Assembly (NCBI RefSeq): GCF_000176155.1
Contig: NZ_ACZO01000006.1
Span: forward strand, 868,001 to 932,000
Direction: 5' to 3'
Length of the DNA: 64,000 nucleotides
Origin: Vibrio metschnikovii CIP 69.14
Lineage (GTDB): Bacteria; Pseudomonadota; Gammaproteobacteria; Enterobacterales; Vibrionaceae
The position numbers were made by a program, and so were the translations under genes. Below the pieces are notes generated by a model. The model had not been told where the DNA came from and did no database searches. It saw only the letters and a list, made by a program, of their open reading frames with translations. Numbering within the stretch: the stretch's first letter is position 1; each line of letters starts with the position of its first letter. Shown here piece by piece: positions 28,529 to 36,987 of the stretch.

Positions 28529-30103
28529 TTACTTTTTCAGCTCTGTACGCATGCCCATCACCAAACTAACGCACATCAGTAATAAGACAAAAGTAAAGGG
28601 CAAAGCCGTCGAAATCGCACCAGCTTGCAAAGCTTGAACGGCCTGTGCACCACCGATCCACAGTAAGGCTATGGCAATCGCCCCTTCCATGATTGCCCAG
28701 AAAATTCGCTGTAACACTGGCGCATCCATTTTACCGCCAGACGTAATGCTATCAATCACCAATGAACCAGAATCAGATGAAGTAATGAAAAACACCAACA
28801 CTAACACTACCGCGATAATCGAGAGTAAAGTCCCCAGTGGTAATACATCAAACATTTGGAACATGGCTAATGACACATCCGTTAAACCTTTTTGACCTAA
28901 TTCGCCAACACCGCCTATCACCTGCTCAATCGCTAATCCACCAAATACAGACATCCAGATCACAGTGACGGCTGTTGGAATCAGTAACACTGCGGTAATA
29001 AACTCACGAACCGTCCGCCCCTTTGATACCCGAGCAATAAACATACCGACAAATGGTGACCATGAGATCCACCATGCCCAATAGAAAACGGTCCAACCTT
29101 GGAACCACGCTTCATCTTCACGTCCATGAGGGTTACTTAATGGAATGATATTTTCAATGTACGACATTAATGTGGTTGGAATGGATGCAAAAGTGACCGC
29201 ATAACCAATCAGAGCAACTAACGCGACAAGTAATAAGGCTACAATCATGTTGATATTAGAGATCACTTTGACCCCGCCATCAATTCCACGAATGACCGAA
29301 ATCGTCGCTAATGCGGTTACCACTAGGATAACAATGATTTGCAATCCTATTCCTGCATCAAGACCAAACACGTGATGAATACCACTTGCGGCTTGTTGAG
29401 CCCCTAAACCTAGCGAAGTAGCAAGGCCAAATAACGTCGCTAATACCGCTAAAATATCAACCAGATGCCCTGGCCATCCCCACGTTTTATCACCGAGAAT
29501 AGGATAAAAAATAGAACGAATAGATAAAGGCAACCCTTTGTTATAACAGAAAAATGCCAGCGATAAGGCAACAACAGCATAAATCGCCCAAGGATGGAGT
29601 CCCCAATGATACATGGTCGCGCCTAAAGCTAATCTTGCCGCTTCTGGTGTACCGGCCTCTACACCTAATGGTGTTTCATACCATCCCGTAAAATAAGCAA
29701 CTGGTTCCGCGACACTCCAAAACATCAAACCAATGCCCATGCCGGCGGCAAAGAGCATCGATAACCATGAGATCACCGAGTAATCAGCCACCGCATCTTT
29801 ACCACCCAAGCGAATTTTACCAAATGGCGATACAATCAAAGCCAAACAAAAAATCACAAAAAGGTTACCCGACCAAATGAATAACCAATCAAATGAACCA
29901 ATAATTTTCCATTTAACCCCGTCTAGTGCATTCTTAGCGGTATCAGCATCCACCAACAGAGTGGCGAGTAAAAATAAACCAATTAATCCCGCACTGATGC
30001 CAAATACAGGGTTATGAACATCAAACCCCCACTTCTGCACATTATCCTGACCGACTGTATAGTCGGTACTGTCAATGCTGTACTTGTCTATTCCTTTTGT
30101 CAT
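28529..30103 (-). CDS. BCCT-family betaine/choline transporter (OpuD/BetT type)
   Basis: A 524-residue protein with twelve membrane segments. GMGIGLMFW in the third helix is the sodium-coupled BCCT signature. WAWWISWSPFVGMFIARVSKGRTVREF is the tryptophan-rich substrate and family motif. The start at 30103 (MTKGIDKY) was chosen for its AGAAG site 4-8 bases upstream; a frame open to 30133 adds ten residues with no better signal. BCCT proteins import glycine betaine, choline or DMSP for osmotic protection; the sodium motif argues for betaine-type uptake. It is divergent from cosR, as in Vibrio cholerae, where CosR represses a BCCT gene. Confidence 0.9.
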   Translation of the reverse strand: MTKGIDKYSIDSTDYTVGQDNVQKWGFDVHNPVFGISAGLIGLFLLATLLVDADTAKNALDGVKWKIIGSFDWLFIWSGNLFVIFCLALIVSPFGKIRLGGKDAVADYSVISWLSMLFAAGMGIGLMFWSVAEPVAYFTGWYETPLGVEAGTPEAARLALGATMYHWGLHPWAIYAVVALSLAFFCYNKGLPLSIRSIFYPILGDKTWGWPGHLVDILAVLATLFGLATSLGLGAQQAASGIHHVFGLDAGIGLQIIVILVVTALATISVIRGIDGGVKVISNINMIVALLLVALVALIGYAVTFASIPTTLMSYIENIIPLSNPHGREDEAWFQGWTVFYWAWWISWSPFVGMFIARVSKGRTVREFITAVLLIPTAVTVIWMSVFGGLAIEQVIGGVGELGQKGLTDVSLAMFQMFDVLPLGTLLSIIAVVLVLVFFITSSDSGSLVIDSITSGGKMDAPVLQRIFWAIMEGAIAIALLWIGGAQAVQALQAGAISTALPFTFVLLLMCVSLVMGMRTELKK

Positions 30104-30333
30104 TGATCTTCTCTTTTTGGTAACGACAGACAAAATTCAGTAACCATGACAACGAAATAAATTCACAGACTTACCATCAAAATATATTTCGTACTCATAA
30201 CTAAAGAATTCATTTAAGGAGCGATATATTACAGAAAATTAGATTAAAATCCACAAAACAAAGTTATTCAGGATAAAAATCGACCATTTACAGTAAATTA
30301 TCGCTAAAAGTTACAAGCCACCACCACAATTTA

Positions 30334-30347
30334 GTTTGAGCTCAAAC
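30334..30347. promoter_or_regulatory. Palindrome in the BCCT-cosR intergenic region
   Basis: A perfect 14-bp palindrome (GTTTGAGCTCAAAC) in the 628-base region between the divergent BCCT and cosR genes. MarR-family regulators bind palindromes of this size, so it is a candidate CosR operator, but it lies about 230 bases from the BCCT start and 385 from cosR. The remainder of this gap holds a degenerate ERIC element and no gene. Confidence 0.35.
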
Positions 30348-30478
30348 ATTTAATGGACATTGGTTTACTGGTGAGTAATGTGTGCTATTCACGAAATCGT
30401 TCACTCAAATACCTATTGTATCCATGGCATTTCAATCCATCGTTTCGAGACTTGTGAGATTTTGGAGGTATCCTCGCC

Positions 30479-30653
30479 TACCCAAATAATGGCGATTACA
30501 GTTAGGCAGCAGGTGAGTGATAAATTTACTGAGCGAGAGGCAGAGCTTGACTAAGCAATCCGCAGATAAATCTTCCTCATCAATATAGAGAAAGGACCGG
30601 ATTGGCGATGGACGAACGTTACTCACACTACGGTAGCTTGCAGTAGGAAGACG
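30479..30653. repeat. Degenerate ERIC element with an internal insertion
   Basis: The left end (TACCCAAATAATGGCGATTACAG, then TTAGGCAGCAGGTGAGTGAT) aligns with the left end of the preserved ERIC copy at 36098. The right end (GATTGGCGATGGACGAACGTTACTC, then AGCTTGCAGTAGGAAG) aligns with its right end. About 60-70 extra bases lie between, so the element is longer than standard. ERIC copies with internal insertions are known in other genera. Confidence 0.5.
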
Positions 30654-30731
30654 ATTTCTCTACTTTTCAATTATCCCCAACTAAGGTATGGTCCGATCCA
30701 ATTGGTCTCTTGTTTGTTGTAGGTAAATATT

Positions 30732-31208
30732 GTGGAAAAACACGAAGAGGTGTTGGTTGCGATTCGTCAAATTATCCGAGCCATCGATTTGCATTCAAAA
30801 AAATTAAGCAAATACGCAGGGTTGACGGGACCGCAGTTGATTTTGATGCGTTCAATTGAAGAGTTGGGGGAAGTTACCATTCGTCAATTGTCAAAACATA
30901 CTAACATGAGTCAAGCAACAGCCACGACCATCCTAGACCGCTTAGAGCGGAATCAATACGTACAACGTGTTAGAAGTAGCACCGATAAACGTAAAGTCCA
31001 TGCCCATTTAACAGAAACTGGCCGAGAACTCTTGGCTCGCGCACCACAGCCGCTACAAGACAGTTTTGTGGAACAGTTTCAGCATTTGGCCGATTGGGAG
31101 CAAAGTTTATTACTCTCATCGGTTCAACGTTTATCTGCAATGATGAATGCAGAAAAGATGGATGTCGCACCGATGCTGGAAATTGGCAGCATCACCAAAA
31201 TTGAGTAA
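30732..31208 (+). CDS. cosR: CosR, MarR-family compatible solute regulator
   Basis: A 158-residue MarR-type regulator. The winged helix region reads TIRQLSKHTNMSQATATTILDRLERNQYVQRVRSSTDKRKVHAHLTETG (helix-turn-helix plus wing DKRKVHAHL). The protein starts with GTG at 30732 (product MEKHEEVLVAIRQIIRAIDLHSKKL) with an AGG site 8 bases upstream. Sequence and neighbourhood match Vibrio CosR, which represses ectoine synthesis and betaine uptake at low salinity. It is divergent from the BCCT gene. A terminator follows. No ectoine genes are in the window. Confidence 0.88.
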   Translation: MEKHEEVLVAIRQIIRAIDLHSKKLSKYAGLTGPQLILMRSIEELGEVTIRQLSKHTNMSQATATTILDRLERNQYVQRVRSSTDKRKVHAHLTETGRELLARAPQPLQDSFVEQFQHLADWEQSLLLSSVQRLSAMMNAEKMDVAPMLEIGSITKIE

Positions 31209-31226
31209 GTTTGACAATCAGTACCG

Positions 31227-31270
31227 TTCTACAACTGCCGCCTGAGTGACAAGAGCAGTTGTAGAATCTT
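31227..31270 (+). terminator. Rho-independent terminator of cosR
   Basis: A 12-bp stem (TTCTACAACTGC at 31227-31238, GCAGTTGTAGAA at 31255-31266) followed by TCTTTGATT. It also lies at the 3' end of the convergent small gene. Confidence 0.75.
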
Positions 31271-31277
31271 TGATTAT

Positions 31278-31646
31278 TTACAGCGCTTTATAAATAACCT
31301 TGTTGCCCGCTTGGGACTCTCTGGTAATTAATTCAACTTCAAGTAGTTTCTTTAATGCCCCTGTCGCCCAAGACGCCGCTTTACTCTCTTCTTGTCCTGC
31401 CGCCAAACCAATCCCTTTAGGATTAATACCTTCCGTATTCGCGACAACAATATCAAACACTTGTTGCTGCTTAGGGGTTAACACGATCTCTGCACGTGTT
31501 GTTGGTGAAACGGGTTCACTTGATGGGTGGGCAGGGTTAACGGCTACAGGCTTGGCTGTTTTTGGTGCTGAGGTAATGTTTGCTACCATCGCTATGATGC
31601 GTTTTTGCAGTTTTGCCTGCACTTTACGCTTATGAGCAAGTCTCAT
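31278..31646 (-). CDS. Small protein with predicted winged-helix C-terminus, unknown
   Basis: A 122-residue protein with a basic N-terminus (MRLAHKRKVQAKLQKR), a Pro/Ala/Thr-rich linker (about 30-55) and a compact C-terminal domain (TPKQQQVFDIVVANTEGINPKGIGLAAGQEESKAASWATGALKKLLEVELITRE) that looks like a winged helix with a GALKKLLE recognition helix. The start at 31646 has a GGAG-type site upstream; the frame remains open 24 codons further. It is convergent with cosR. I recognise no named family; a DNA-binding accessory role is inference only. Confidence 0.65.
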   Translation of the reverse strand: MRLAHKRKVQAKLQKRIIAMVANITSAPKTAKPVAVNPAHPSSEPVSPTTRAEIVLTPKQQQVFDIVVANTEGINPKGIGLAAGQEESKAASWATGALKKLLEVELITRESQAGNKVIYKAL

Positions 31647-31893
31647 CGAGTATCTCTCCATTTCACTGCACAAGATGCAGTGGTGAAAATTTGAAGCGCG
31701 TTTTATAGCAAAATTCATCGACCTTTTGTAGGGTATCGCTCAAGTTCAGACGACAAAAACGAGATTTAAACCATAAGCGACTAGAATTTAAACAGTAAAT
31801 CATTATTTGCTGTTTACGATTTCAGTGAGGATCAGTGATCATTGTCAACGAACATTGAGTATTAATCATAAAGTATTTGCATGCGAGGTCGGT

Positions 31894-32559
31894 ATGCCAA
31901 CAATCCACTTATCTAATTATCAATTTGATCGACATTCACCTTACGTCAAAATCGGTTTATTGATCGTGTTGTTGATCATTACTGCTTTGATTCGCTTATC
32001 GAACAGTTGGCAACAAGCGTTAGTTTCGGTGATGTGTGTATTGATTTTATGTGGTGTTGGTTATTGGCTAGCACGTAAAAGTTGGGTTGGTTTTACTCTC
32101 ACCGCCAGCCACTTACAGCAACATTTTTACTATGGTGGATGGGTGGTGAAATGGCAAAATATCAGTCAAATTGGAATATGCACCCATCAACAAGAGGGTT
32201 GGCATCAGCCGCTGCCATGGATAGGTGTTCGTTTAAAAAATTATAGCCCTTTTTTAGACGGTATTTGCCCAAGAATTGCTCGAGAAATGTTATTTAACCA
32301 ACGAGCCTTACTGTATTTAGGCATGAAGCAGCATGATAAAAGCCTGCTTTTTGAAGACATCGTATTAGACTCTACCCCCTATACGGATCCACAAGGCAAA
32401 GTCTATACTGGTTTAATGGCGATGCTCGCTAACCGTATGCACCATCAACGTAATTTTCATGGCTTTGATGTCTTCATCTCGGAGAATGATCTCGACCGTT
32501 CTGCTGATGAATTTATTGGTCTGGCTCGACGCTATCTCGCCGCAGCCAAACCAGAATAA
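31894..32559 (+). CDS. DUF2982 family membrane-anchored protein
   Basis: A 221-residue protein of the DUF2982 family seen in Vibrionaceae. Two membrane helices near the N-terminus (about 20-37 and 43-65: IGLLIVLLIITALI and ALVSVMCVLILCGVGYWLA) are followed by a cytoplasmic domain of about 155 residues with tryptophan-rich beta-strands (WVVKWQNISQIG) and a C-terminal helix. The start at 31894 has GAGG 5 bases upstream; the open frame upstream of it is not protein-like. Function is unknown. It converges on the gloC-like gene. Confidence 0.75.
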   Translation: MPTIHLSNYQFDRHSPYVKIGLLIVLLIITALIRLSNSWQQALVSVMCVLILCGVGYWLARKSWVGFTLTASHLQQHFYYGGWVVKWQNISQIGICTHQQEGWHQPLPWIGVRLKNYSPFLDGICPRIAREMLFNQRALLYLGMKQHDKSLLFEDIVLDSTPYTDPQGKVYTGLMAMLANRMHHQRNFHGFDVFISENDLDRSADEFIGLARRYLAAAKPE

Positions 32560-32625
32560 GAGAAGTTTGGTTTAGAGGCCATCGAACCTTCCCTGCTTGT
32601 CATAGTAAACGTAATATCTATTCTG

Positions 32626-33282
32626 CTAGTAAAGCGGCATTTCATCGGCCACAAAGGGATTACTTGCTCGTTCACGACCAAACGTTGACGTCGGTCCGTG
32701 GCCAGGAATAAACGTCACTTGATTGCCCAATGGCCACAATTTGTTCTTAATAGAATCGATTAAGGTGTTGAAATCGCCCTGTGGAAAATCCGTCCGCCCA
32801 ATACTGCCATTGAAAAGCACATCGCCTACAAACGCTAAGCTGGCTTCTTCACTAAATAAAACCACATGACCGGGGGTGTGGCCTGGCGTATGCAAGACAG
32901 CAAGTGTCTGGTTGCCAAACGTGACGGTATCACCTTCATCTAACCATTGATGAGGCTCAAAGGCTTCTGTCAGCGGAAAACCAAACATTTGACTCTGCCC
33001 TTCTAAGCCCTGCAACCAAAAGTTATCGGCTTTATGAGGACCAATAATGTCAACATTACCCAACAACGCGGCAAGAGGTTGTGTTCCCCCGACATGATCC
33101 AAATGACCATGAGTCAGAACCAGTTTAACCACCTGAACACCTAGTTGATCAATCAACATTTTCAGTTGTTTTACATCACCACCGGGATCAACAACAATAC
33201 CTTGCATGGTTTCATCGCACCATACAATCGAACAATTTTGTGCAAACGGAGTAACGGGGACAATTTGATACTTCAAAGACAT
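32626..33282 (-). CDS. gloC: GloC/YcbL-type metallo-beta-lactamase fold hydrolase
   Basis: A 218-residue single-domain metallo-hydrolase. LTHGHLDHVGG (HxHxDH) near 60, TPGHTPGHVVLF near 135, and FIPGHGPTSTFGRER near the C-terminus supply the binuclear metal ligands. The size fits YcbL/GloC, a type II glyoxalase that hydrolyses S-lactoylglutathione. In many gammaproteobacteria ycbB, ycbK and ycbL are consecutive; here ycbB is upstream with only 109 bases between, so the ycbK gene is absent from this position. Confidence 0.88.
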   Translation of the reverse strand: MSLKYQIVPVTPFAQNCSIVWCDETMQGIVVDPGGDVKQLKMLIDQLGVQVVKLVLTHGHLDHVGGTQPLAALLGNVDIIGPHKADNFWLQGLEGQSQMFGFPLTEAFEPHQWLDEGDTVTFGNQTLAVLHTPGHTPGHVVLFSEEASLAFVGDVLFNGSIGRTDFPQGDFNTLIDSIKNKLWPLGNQVTFIPGHGPTSTFGRERASNPFVADEMPLY

Positions 33283-33391
33283 GAGAAAACCTGAACAACC
33301 AGCAAAAAATTATCATCAACTATGACATTCTCACTACGTTTTGACAAGTCGCGCTCGCGACTCATATCGCTTGACGTCATTAGGAGACTCG

Positions 33392-34930
33392 CTATTGTGT
33401 CACCAGCTTATCGAGCCGATAGATATCTTCTCTAAAATGCAATTGTCCTGCGTCATACCATGCTGTTTGATAAATGATCTGCACCGGTATGCGCTGTCTT
33501 AATGGGATTGCTTGGTTCACTGAACTACTTTGCGGAGCAAATTGTTGAGAGTCTAACCCCTGCTTAGTTAACAACATATTGGCAAATTGATCGGCATGTT
33601 CAACCCGAATACAACCCGAGCTAAACGCTCTTGAGTCACGCTCAAATAAGTATTTACTTGGAGTGTCATGCAAAAAGATCGCTCGGCGATTCGGGGTATT
33701 AAATTTATACAATCCCAGAGCATTATGATATCCAGCTCTTTGACGCATACGATAGGGAAATGCCTCTAATGAGATATTCTCCCAATCTATCGATGTCGGA
33801 TCTAGAGTCTGTGTCGCTCCCCAACGCGGTAGAATCTCTAGATTCTGACGATCTAAATAACGAAGATCTCGCTTCGCCATCGGTAAAATATCTTCCACCA
33901 TGATTTTATAGGGAATATTCCAAGTGGGATTAACAATTAAAGAATCCAGACGAGTCGTCATGACTGGCGTTGGTCGTGAAATGCGTCCCACCACCACCTT
34001 TGATTGAAAGACGTTTTCCCCCGCATGCCAATACTTCAATTCAAAGCTCGGTACATTAACCACAATGGATGTGTTGCTGGTTGGCCACAGACGCATTCGC
34101 TCAGCATTCAAGGCAATCAGCCCCAAACGTTCTTCAACGGAGAGATTAAGCCATTTTAATGTCTGTGGACCAATCACACCGTCAGCGTTTAGTCCATGTA
34201 ACTGCTGAAAATGCTTTATGGGTTCGATTAATGAATTATCGTACCAAGAGACATCATCACGAATCACTGTGACATCAATATTGACCAGAGCTAAACGCTG
34301 GATCAAGGTAGGACGGTCGTCCAACTTGTCGCCCGGCCGTTTCAGACCAGCTTGTCGATAAACCGGTAATGGTGTCGTTTTAAGCGCAGATAAAAAACCG
34401 TAAGCATAAACCAATTGATGATAAGCGGGATCTTGTGGCGCATGCTGCAACACTAAATCCGCCATCGCTGGCGTACCAGCGGCAACAGACAGGGCTAACC
34501 GTGAAGATGCACTTGGCAAAGGCAAAATGCGGTTAAGTTTACCGTTAAAAAACCAATCTATCCCTTCTTGAGCGGCTAATTGAGCATAACTAAGATAGCC
34601 GATGACGGTGTCTGTCGCTAAAACATCATACTTAACCCACGCCTGTTGCTCACGAAGAGTAAGTAGTTGCGTAAAACGTTTTGAAAATAACGGGCTAATA
34701 TTCGCTTGATGAATCAGCGCAAGTTGCTGCTCAAAATAGACTCGACTCAACTCATCTCGCCAAATTAATTGATACTGATTACGCTGATAGAGTTTCTCGA
34801 CTAGTTGAGGATAATGTAACGCATACTCACTTTGTCCTTTGAGATCAGAAAGTTCAACCACTGGCGTCTTGGCAAAAAGTGGAAAACTAATCCAAAGCAA
34901 AACAATGGCCATCAATGAGTAACGCTTCAT
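33392..34930 (-). CDS. ldtD: L,D-transpeptidase YcbB/LdtD
   Basis: A 512-residue secreted enzyme. A signal peptide (MKRYSLMAIVLLWISFPLFA) is followed by the scaffold domain, a peptidoglycan-binding helical motif (EPIKHFQQLHGLNADGVIGPQTLKWLN, about 236-262) and the YkuD catalytic domain (about 285-460) with FLHDTP and FSSGCIRVEHA, where Cys440 is the nucleophile. The enzyme makes 3-3 cross-links between diaminopimelates in the cell wall. E. coli LdtD is longer (about 615), but shorter Vibrio forms are expected. The 34931-35320 gap upstream carries the ribA terminator hairpin and no gene. Confidence 0.92.
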   Translation of the reverse strand: MKRYSLMAIVLLWISFPLFAKTPVVELSDLKGQSEYALHYPQLVEKLYQRNQYQLIWRDELSRVYFEQQLALIHQANISPLFSKRFTQLLTLREQQAWVKYDVLATDTVIGYLSYAQLAAQEGIDWFFNGKLNRILPLPSASSRLALSVAAGTPAMADLVLQHAPQDPAYHQLVYAYGFLSALKTTPLPVYRQAGLKRPGDKLDDRPTLIQRLALVNIDVTVIRDDVSWYDNSLIEPIKHFQQLHGLNADGVIGPQTLKWLNLSVEERLGLIALNAERMRLWPTSNTSIVVNVPSFELKYWHAGENVFQSKVVVGRISRPTPVMTTRLDSLIVNPTWNIPYKIMVEDILPMAKRDLRYLDRQNLEILPRWGATQTLDPTSIDWENISLEAFPYRMRQRAGYHNALGLYKFNTPNRRAIFLHDTPSKYLFERDSRAFSSGCIRVEHADQFANMLLTKQGLDSQQFAPQSSSVNQAIPLRQRIPVQIIYQTAWYDAGQLHFREDIYRLDKLVTQ

Positions 34931-35164
34931 ATTTTTAGTGCTCCCTTGGCTAACCGGTAACGTTGGTTAATTTAGGATAGGTGAGCATAGACGATACCCA
35001 TCACTAAACCGTCCAACCGATGCTGGAGTAAGTATGGCAAATATTCCCCGCTTTACCCACTCTTTATCCAAATTGATCTCGACGGCTAAGCCAAACGTTC
35101 ATCGGCTGATCTTGAGCAAGTAGCACACTATCTCTATAGGCTATCGACAGGCCAAATCTGCAAC

Positions 35165-35213
35165 GTATAAACAACAAAGCTCATCATTTCCAATCAAGAA
35201 ATGATGAGCTTTG
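35165..35213 (-). terminator. Long perfect hairpin, probable ribA terminator
   Basis: A perfect 16-bp stem (CAAAGCTCATCATTTC at 35175-35190 and its complement at 35198-35213) with a 7-nt loop. On the minus strand it is followed by TTGTTTAT, so it probably ends ribA transcription, although it lies over 100 bases past the stop. Confidence 0.65.
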
Positions 35214-35320
35214 GGCACAAAATTTTAACCATCAATCATAGAAATTATCACGTAGATGACGCCGATGGAGAAACATACATCGATATCGCAGAGACTTCTA
35301 CACTGAAAAAGATAACCAGC

Positions 35321-35968
35321 TTATAACTTCAAATGATGTTTACCGTGTGAGACTTTCGCTTTTAAATAGTCTTCATTACCATTTTTAATGTGTGCAGCTG
35401 TATTAACCACACTGACAATTTCAATACCGTGCTCTTGTAATTCTCTTATTTTCTTAGGGTTATTCGTTACTAAACGAATTTTAGTCACCCCAAGTGCTTT
35501 TAGCATTTGCGCAGCTTCGGTAAAATCGCGCAAATCATCACCAAAGCCAAGATGATTATTGGCTTGATATGTATCCATACCTTGGCTTTGTAAGCGATAA
35601 GCATCAATCTTATTATACAAACCGATTCCACGACCTTCTTGACGCAAATAGAGAATGATACCGCCATATTCGCCCATCTTAGTAATGGTCTCTTCGAGTT
35701 GCTCTCCACAGTCACACCTTGATGAATGGAAAACATCGCCAGTTAGACACTCAGAATGCATTCTAACTAATGGAATAGGTTGTGTTTTATCTGCCGCTTG
35801 AAAGATAACGGCTACGTGTTCTTTATCCGATTGTAAACCTCGGAATGAAAGAATCTCAGCATCAATATTACTTTTCAAGCCAACTTTAAAGTCGACTCTG
35901 GCTCTCACTTCCGCCATATCTTTACTCACTTGAATTCGTTCTGACTGCACGCTAGTTATGGTATGCAT
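35321..35968 (-). CDS. ribA: GTP cyclohydrolase II (divergent form with N-terminal extension)
   Basis: A 215-residue GTP cyclohydrolase II, the first step of riboflavin synthesis. Zinc ligands are intact: [21 protein letters not shown] with Cys74, Cys85 and Cys87. [14 protein letters not shown] is the GTP-binding/catalytic segment and VTNNPKKI the C-terminal motif. E. coli RibA is about 196 residues; this form has about 20 extra at the N-terminus and is clearly divergent, so it may be a second RibA copy, with the housekeeping gene elsewhere. A consensus-like promoter inside a Zur-type palindrome lies about 88 bases upstream. No zinc-free substitution is seen. Confidence 0.92.
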   Translation of the reverse strand: MHTITSVQSERIQVSKDMAEVRARVDFKVGLKSNIDAEILSFRGLQSDKEHVAVIFQAADKTQPIPLVRMHSECLTGDVFHSSRCDCGEQLEETITKMGEYGGIILYLRQEGRGIGLYNKIDAYRLQSQGMDTYQANNHLGFGDDLRDFTEAAQMLKALGVTKIRLVTNNPKKIRELQEHGIEIVSVVNTAAHIKNGNEDYLKAKVSHGKHHLKL

Positions 35969-36044
35969 AAGGTTACTCTTATCTGGTGATTTTTACTATG
36001 GAGACTAATACCCCATTTTTCAACGAAAAGATCACAACAAGTCC

Positions 36045-36083
36045 AAATTGTTATATTATAACAATTTATTAAGATCGCAACAA
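36045..36083 (-). promoter_or_regulatory. ribA promoter embedded in a Zur-like operator
   Basis: 36045-36067 is a perfect inverted repeat with 11-bp arms (AAATTGTTATA and TATAACAATTT) around one base. The core TGTTATA-n-TATAACA is identical to the core of the enterobacterial Zur box. On the minus strand the -10 TATAAT (36055-36060) lies inside it, preceded by 17 bases and a -35 TTGTTG (36078-36083). Bound repressor would cover the -10 element. The ribA ATG is at 35968. Confidence 0.7.
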
Positions 36084-36097
36084 AAGAGTGAAGAGCT

Positions 36098-36214
36098 TAT
36101 ACCCAAACGACTTGAAGTTGCAGGTAGGCGGCAAGTGAGTGAATCCCCATGAACATAGGCAAACGATGTGATTGGGGTGAACGAACGTAGCCAGCTTCAA
36201 GTAGGAAGGGGATA
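36098..36214. repeat. ERIC (IRU) element
   Basis: A 117-base element that carries the ERIC core: GTGAATCCCCATGAACATAG and GATGTGATTGGGGTGAACGA, flanked by the outer arms CGACTTGAAGTTGCAGGTAG and CAGCTTCAAGTAGGAAGGG. The right arm lacks the CACCTGCAAC segment usual before the terminal repeat, so it is slightly shortened. It sits right upstream of the ribA promoter -35. Confidence 0.85.
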
Positions 36215-36434
36215 GATAGTGAGGCTTGTGACCAACATGCAGCATAAAGAGTAAGCGAACCTATCCAGACTAGACTGGCGTCAATCAAGCAGAAAAAGTA
36301 TGACACTTAAGTCGCAAGAAAAGATGATCAAAGAAAGAATAGCTAAAAATAGAATAGATAGACGATGCTCTGTTCAATCAAAAATAATTAGTATCATCGA
36401 GATCAATTCATTAGTCGATGTTACCATTTTTGAA

Positions 36435-36614
36435 TTAATGACTTTGCGAGCGCTTCCAAACGGCTAATTCAACCCAAATTTGCTCTAGCTCTTTTAATTC
36501 TTCTTCAGTTAACAACGATAAGGTCGTGGTTTGCTGGGGCAAAGCATAAGACTGAAACGCGCTAATTTGCGCATAAAAATCTTTTTTTAATTGCGAGATT
36601 ATGGCGTAGTCCAC
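36435..36614 (-). CDS. Conserved-looking small acidic protein (59 residues), unknown
   Basis: A GTG-started frame (36614) with a good AGGA site 8 bases upstream. The product has 59 residues, no membrane segment and two likely helices: ISQLKKDFYAQISAFQSYA and LSLLTEEELKELEQIWVELAVW, ending KRSQSH. The amphipathic helix pattern and the good ribosome binding site make it look real, though it is short. No family is recognised. It lies between ribA and gyrA. The flanking gap 36615-36900 is AT-rich and shows nothing else. Confidence 0.6.
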   Translation of the reverse strand: MDYAIISQLKKDFYAQISAFQSYALPQQTTTLSLLTEEELKELEQIWVELAVWKRSQSH

Positions 36615-36901
36615 GGCGAATATCCTATGGTGGTTTGATTATAATTTACTCTAAAAATAATATCACTTCCTGTTAATATCTAGCAAGAATATTTTAGAAT
36701 TGCAATAATAATCACACTATTTATTTATATGAGCTAATAGAGGGATTGAACCTAAGACAATCATAAATACATTGGCTATATAATAGAAGGGATCATCGAG
36801 AGTGAGTGAAGAGTAAAATCATGATATGGAATGATCACTCAATTATATCGATCGTTCTTAACGATCCTATTATGATCTTAATATCTGCACTTCTTTTAAC
36901 C

Positions 36902-36935
36902 ATAAAAAAGACCGAGTATTTAATCTCGGTCTTTT
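36902..36935 (-). terminator. Rho-independent terminator of gyrA
   Basis: An 11-bp stem (AAAAGACCGAG, CTCGGTCTTTT) with an 8-nt loop and, on the minus strand, a run of six T after the stem; 52 bases after the gyrA stop. Confidence 0.9.
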
Positions 36936-36987
36936 ATTCGTAATATTCACCAGTTCTTATTTATTAAAGCGGTGTGAGTATGACAAC

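Noticed and set aside
36097..36306. A 69-codon open frame over the ERIC element.
   Set aside because: ERIC elements often carry short open frames by chance; no ribosome binding site or family match.
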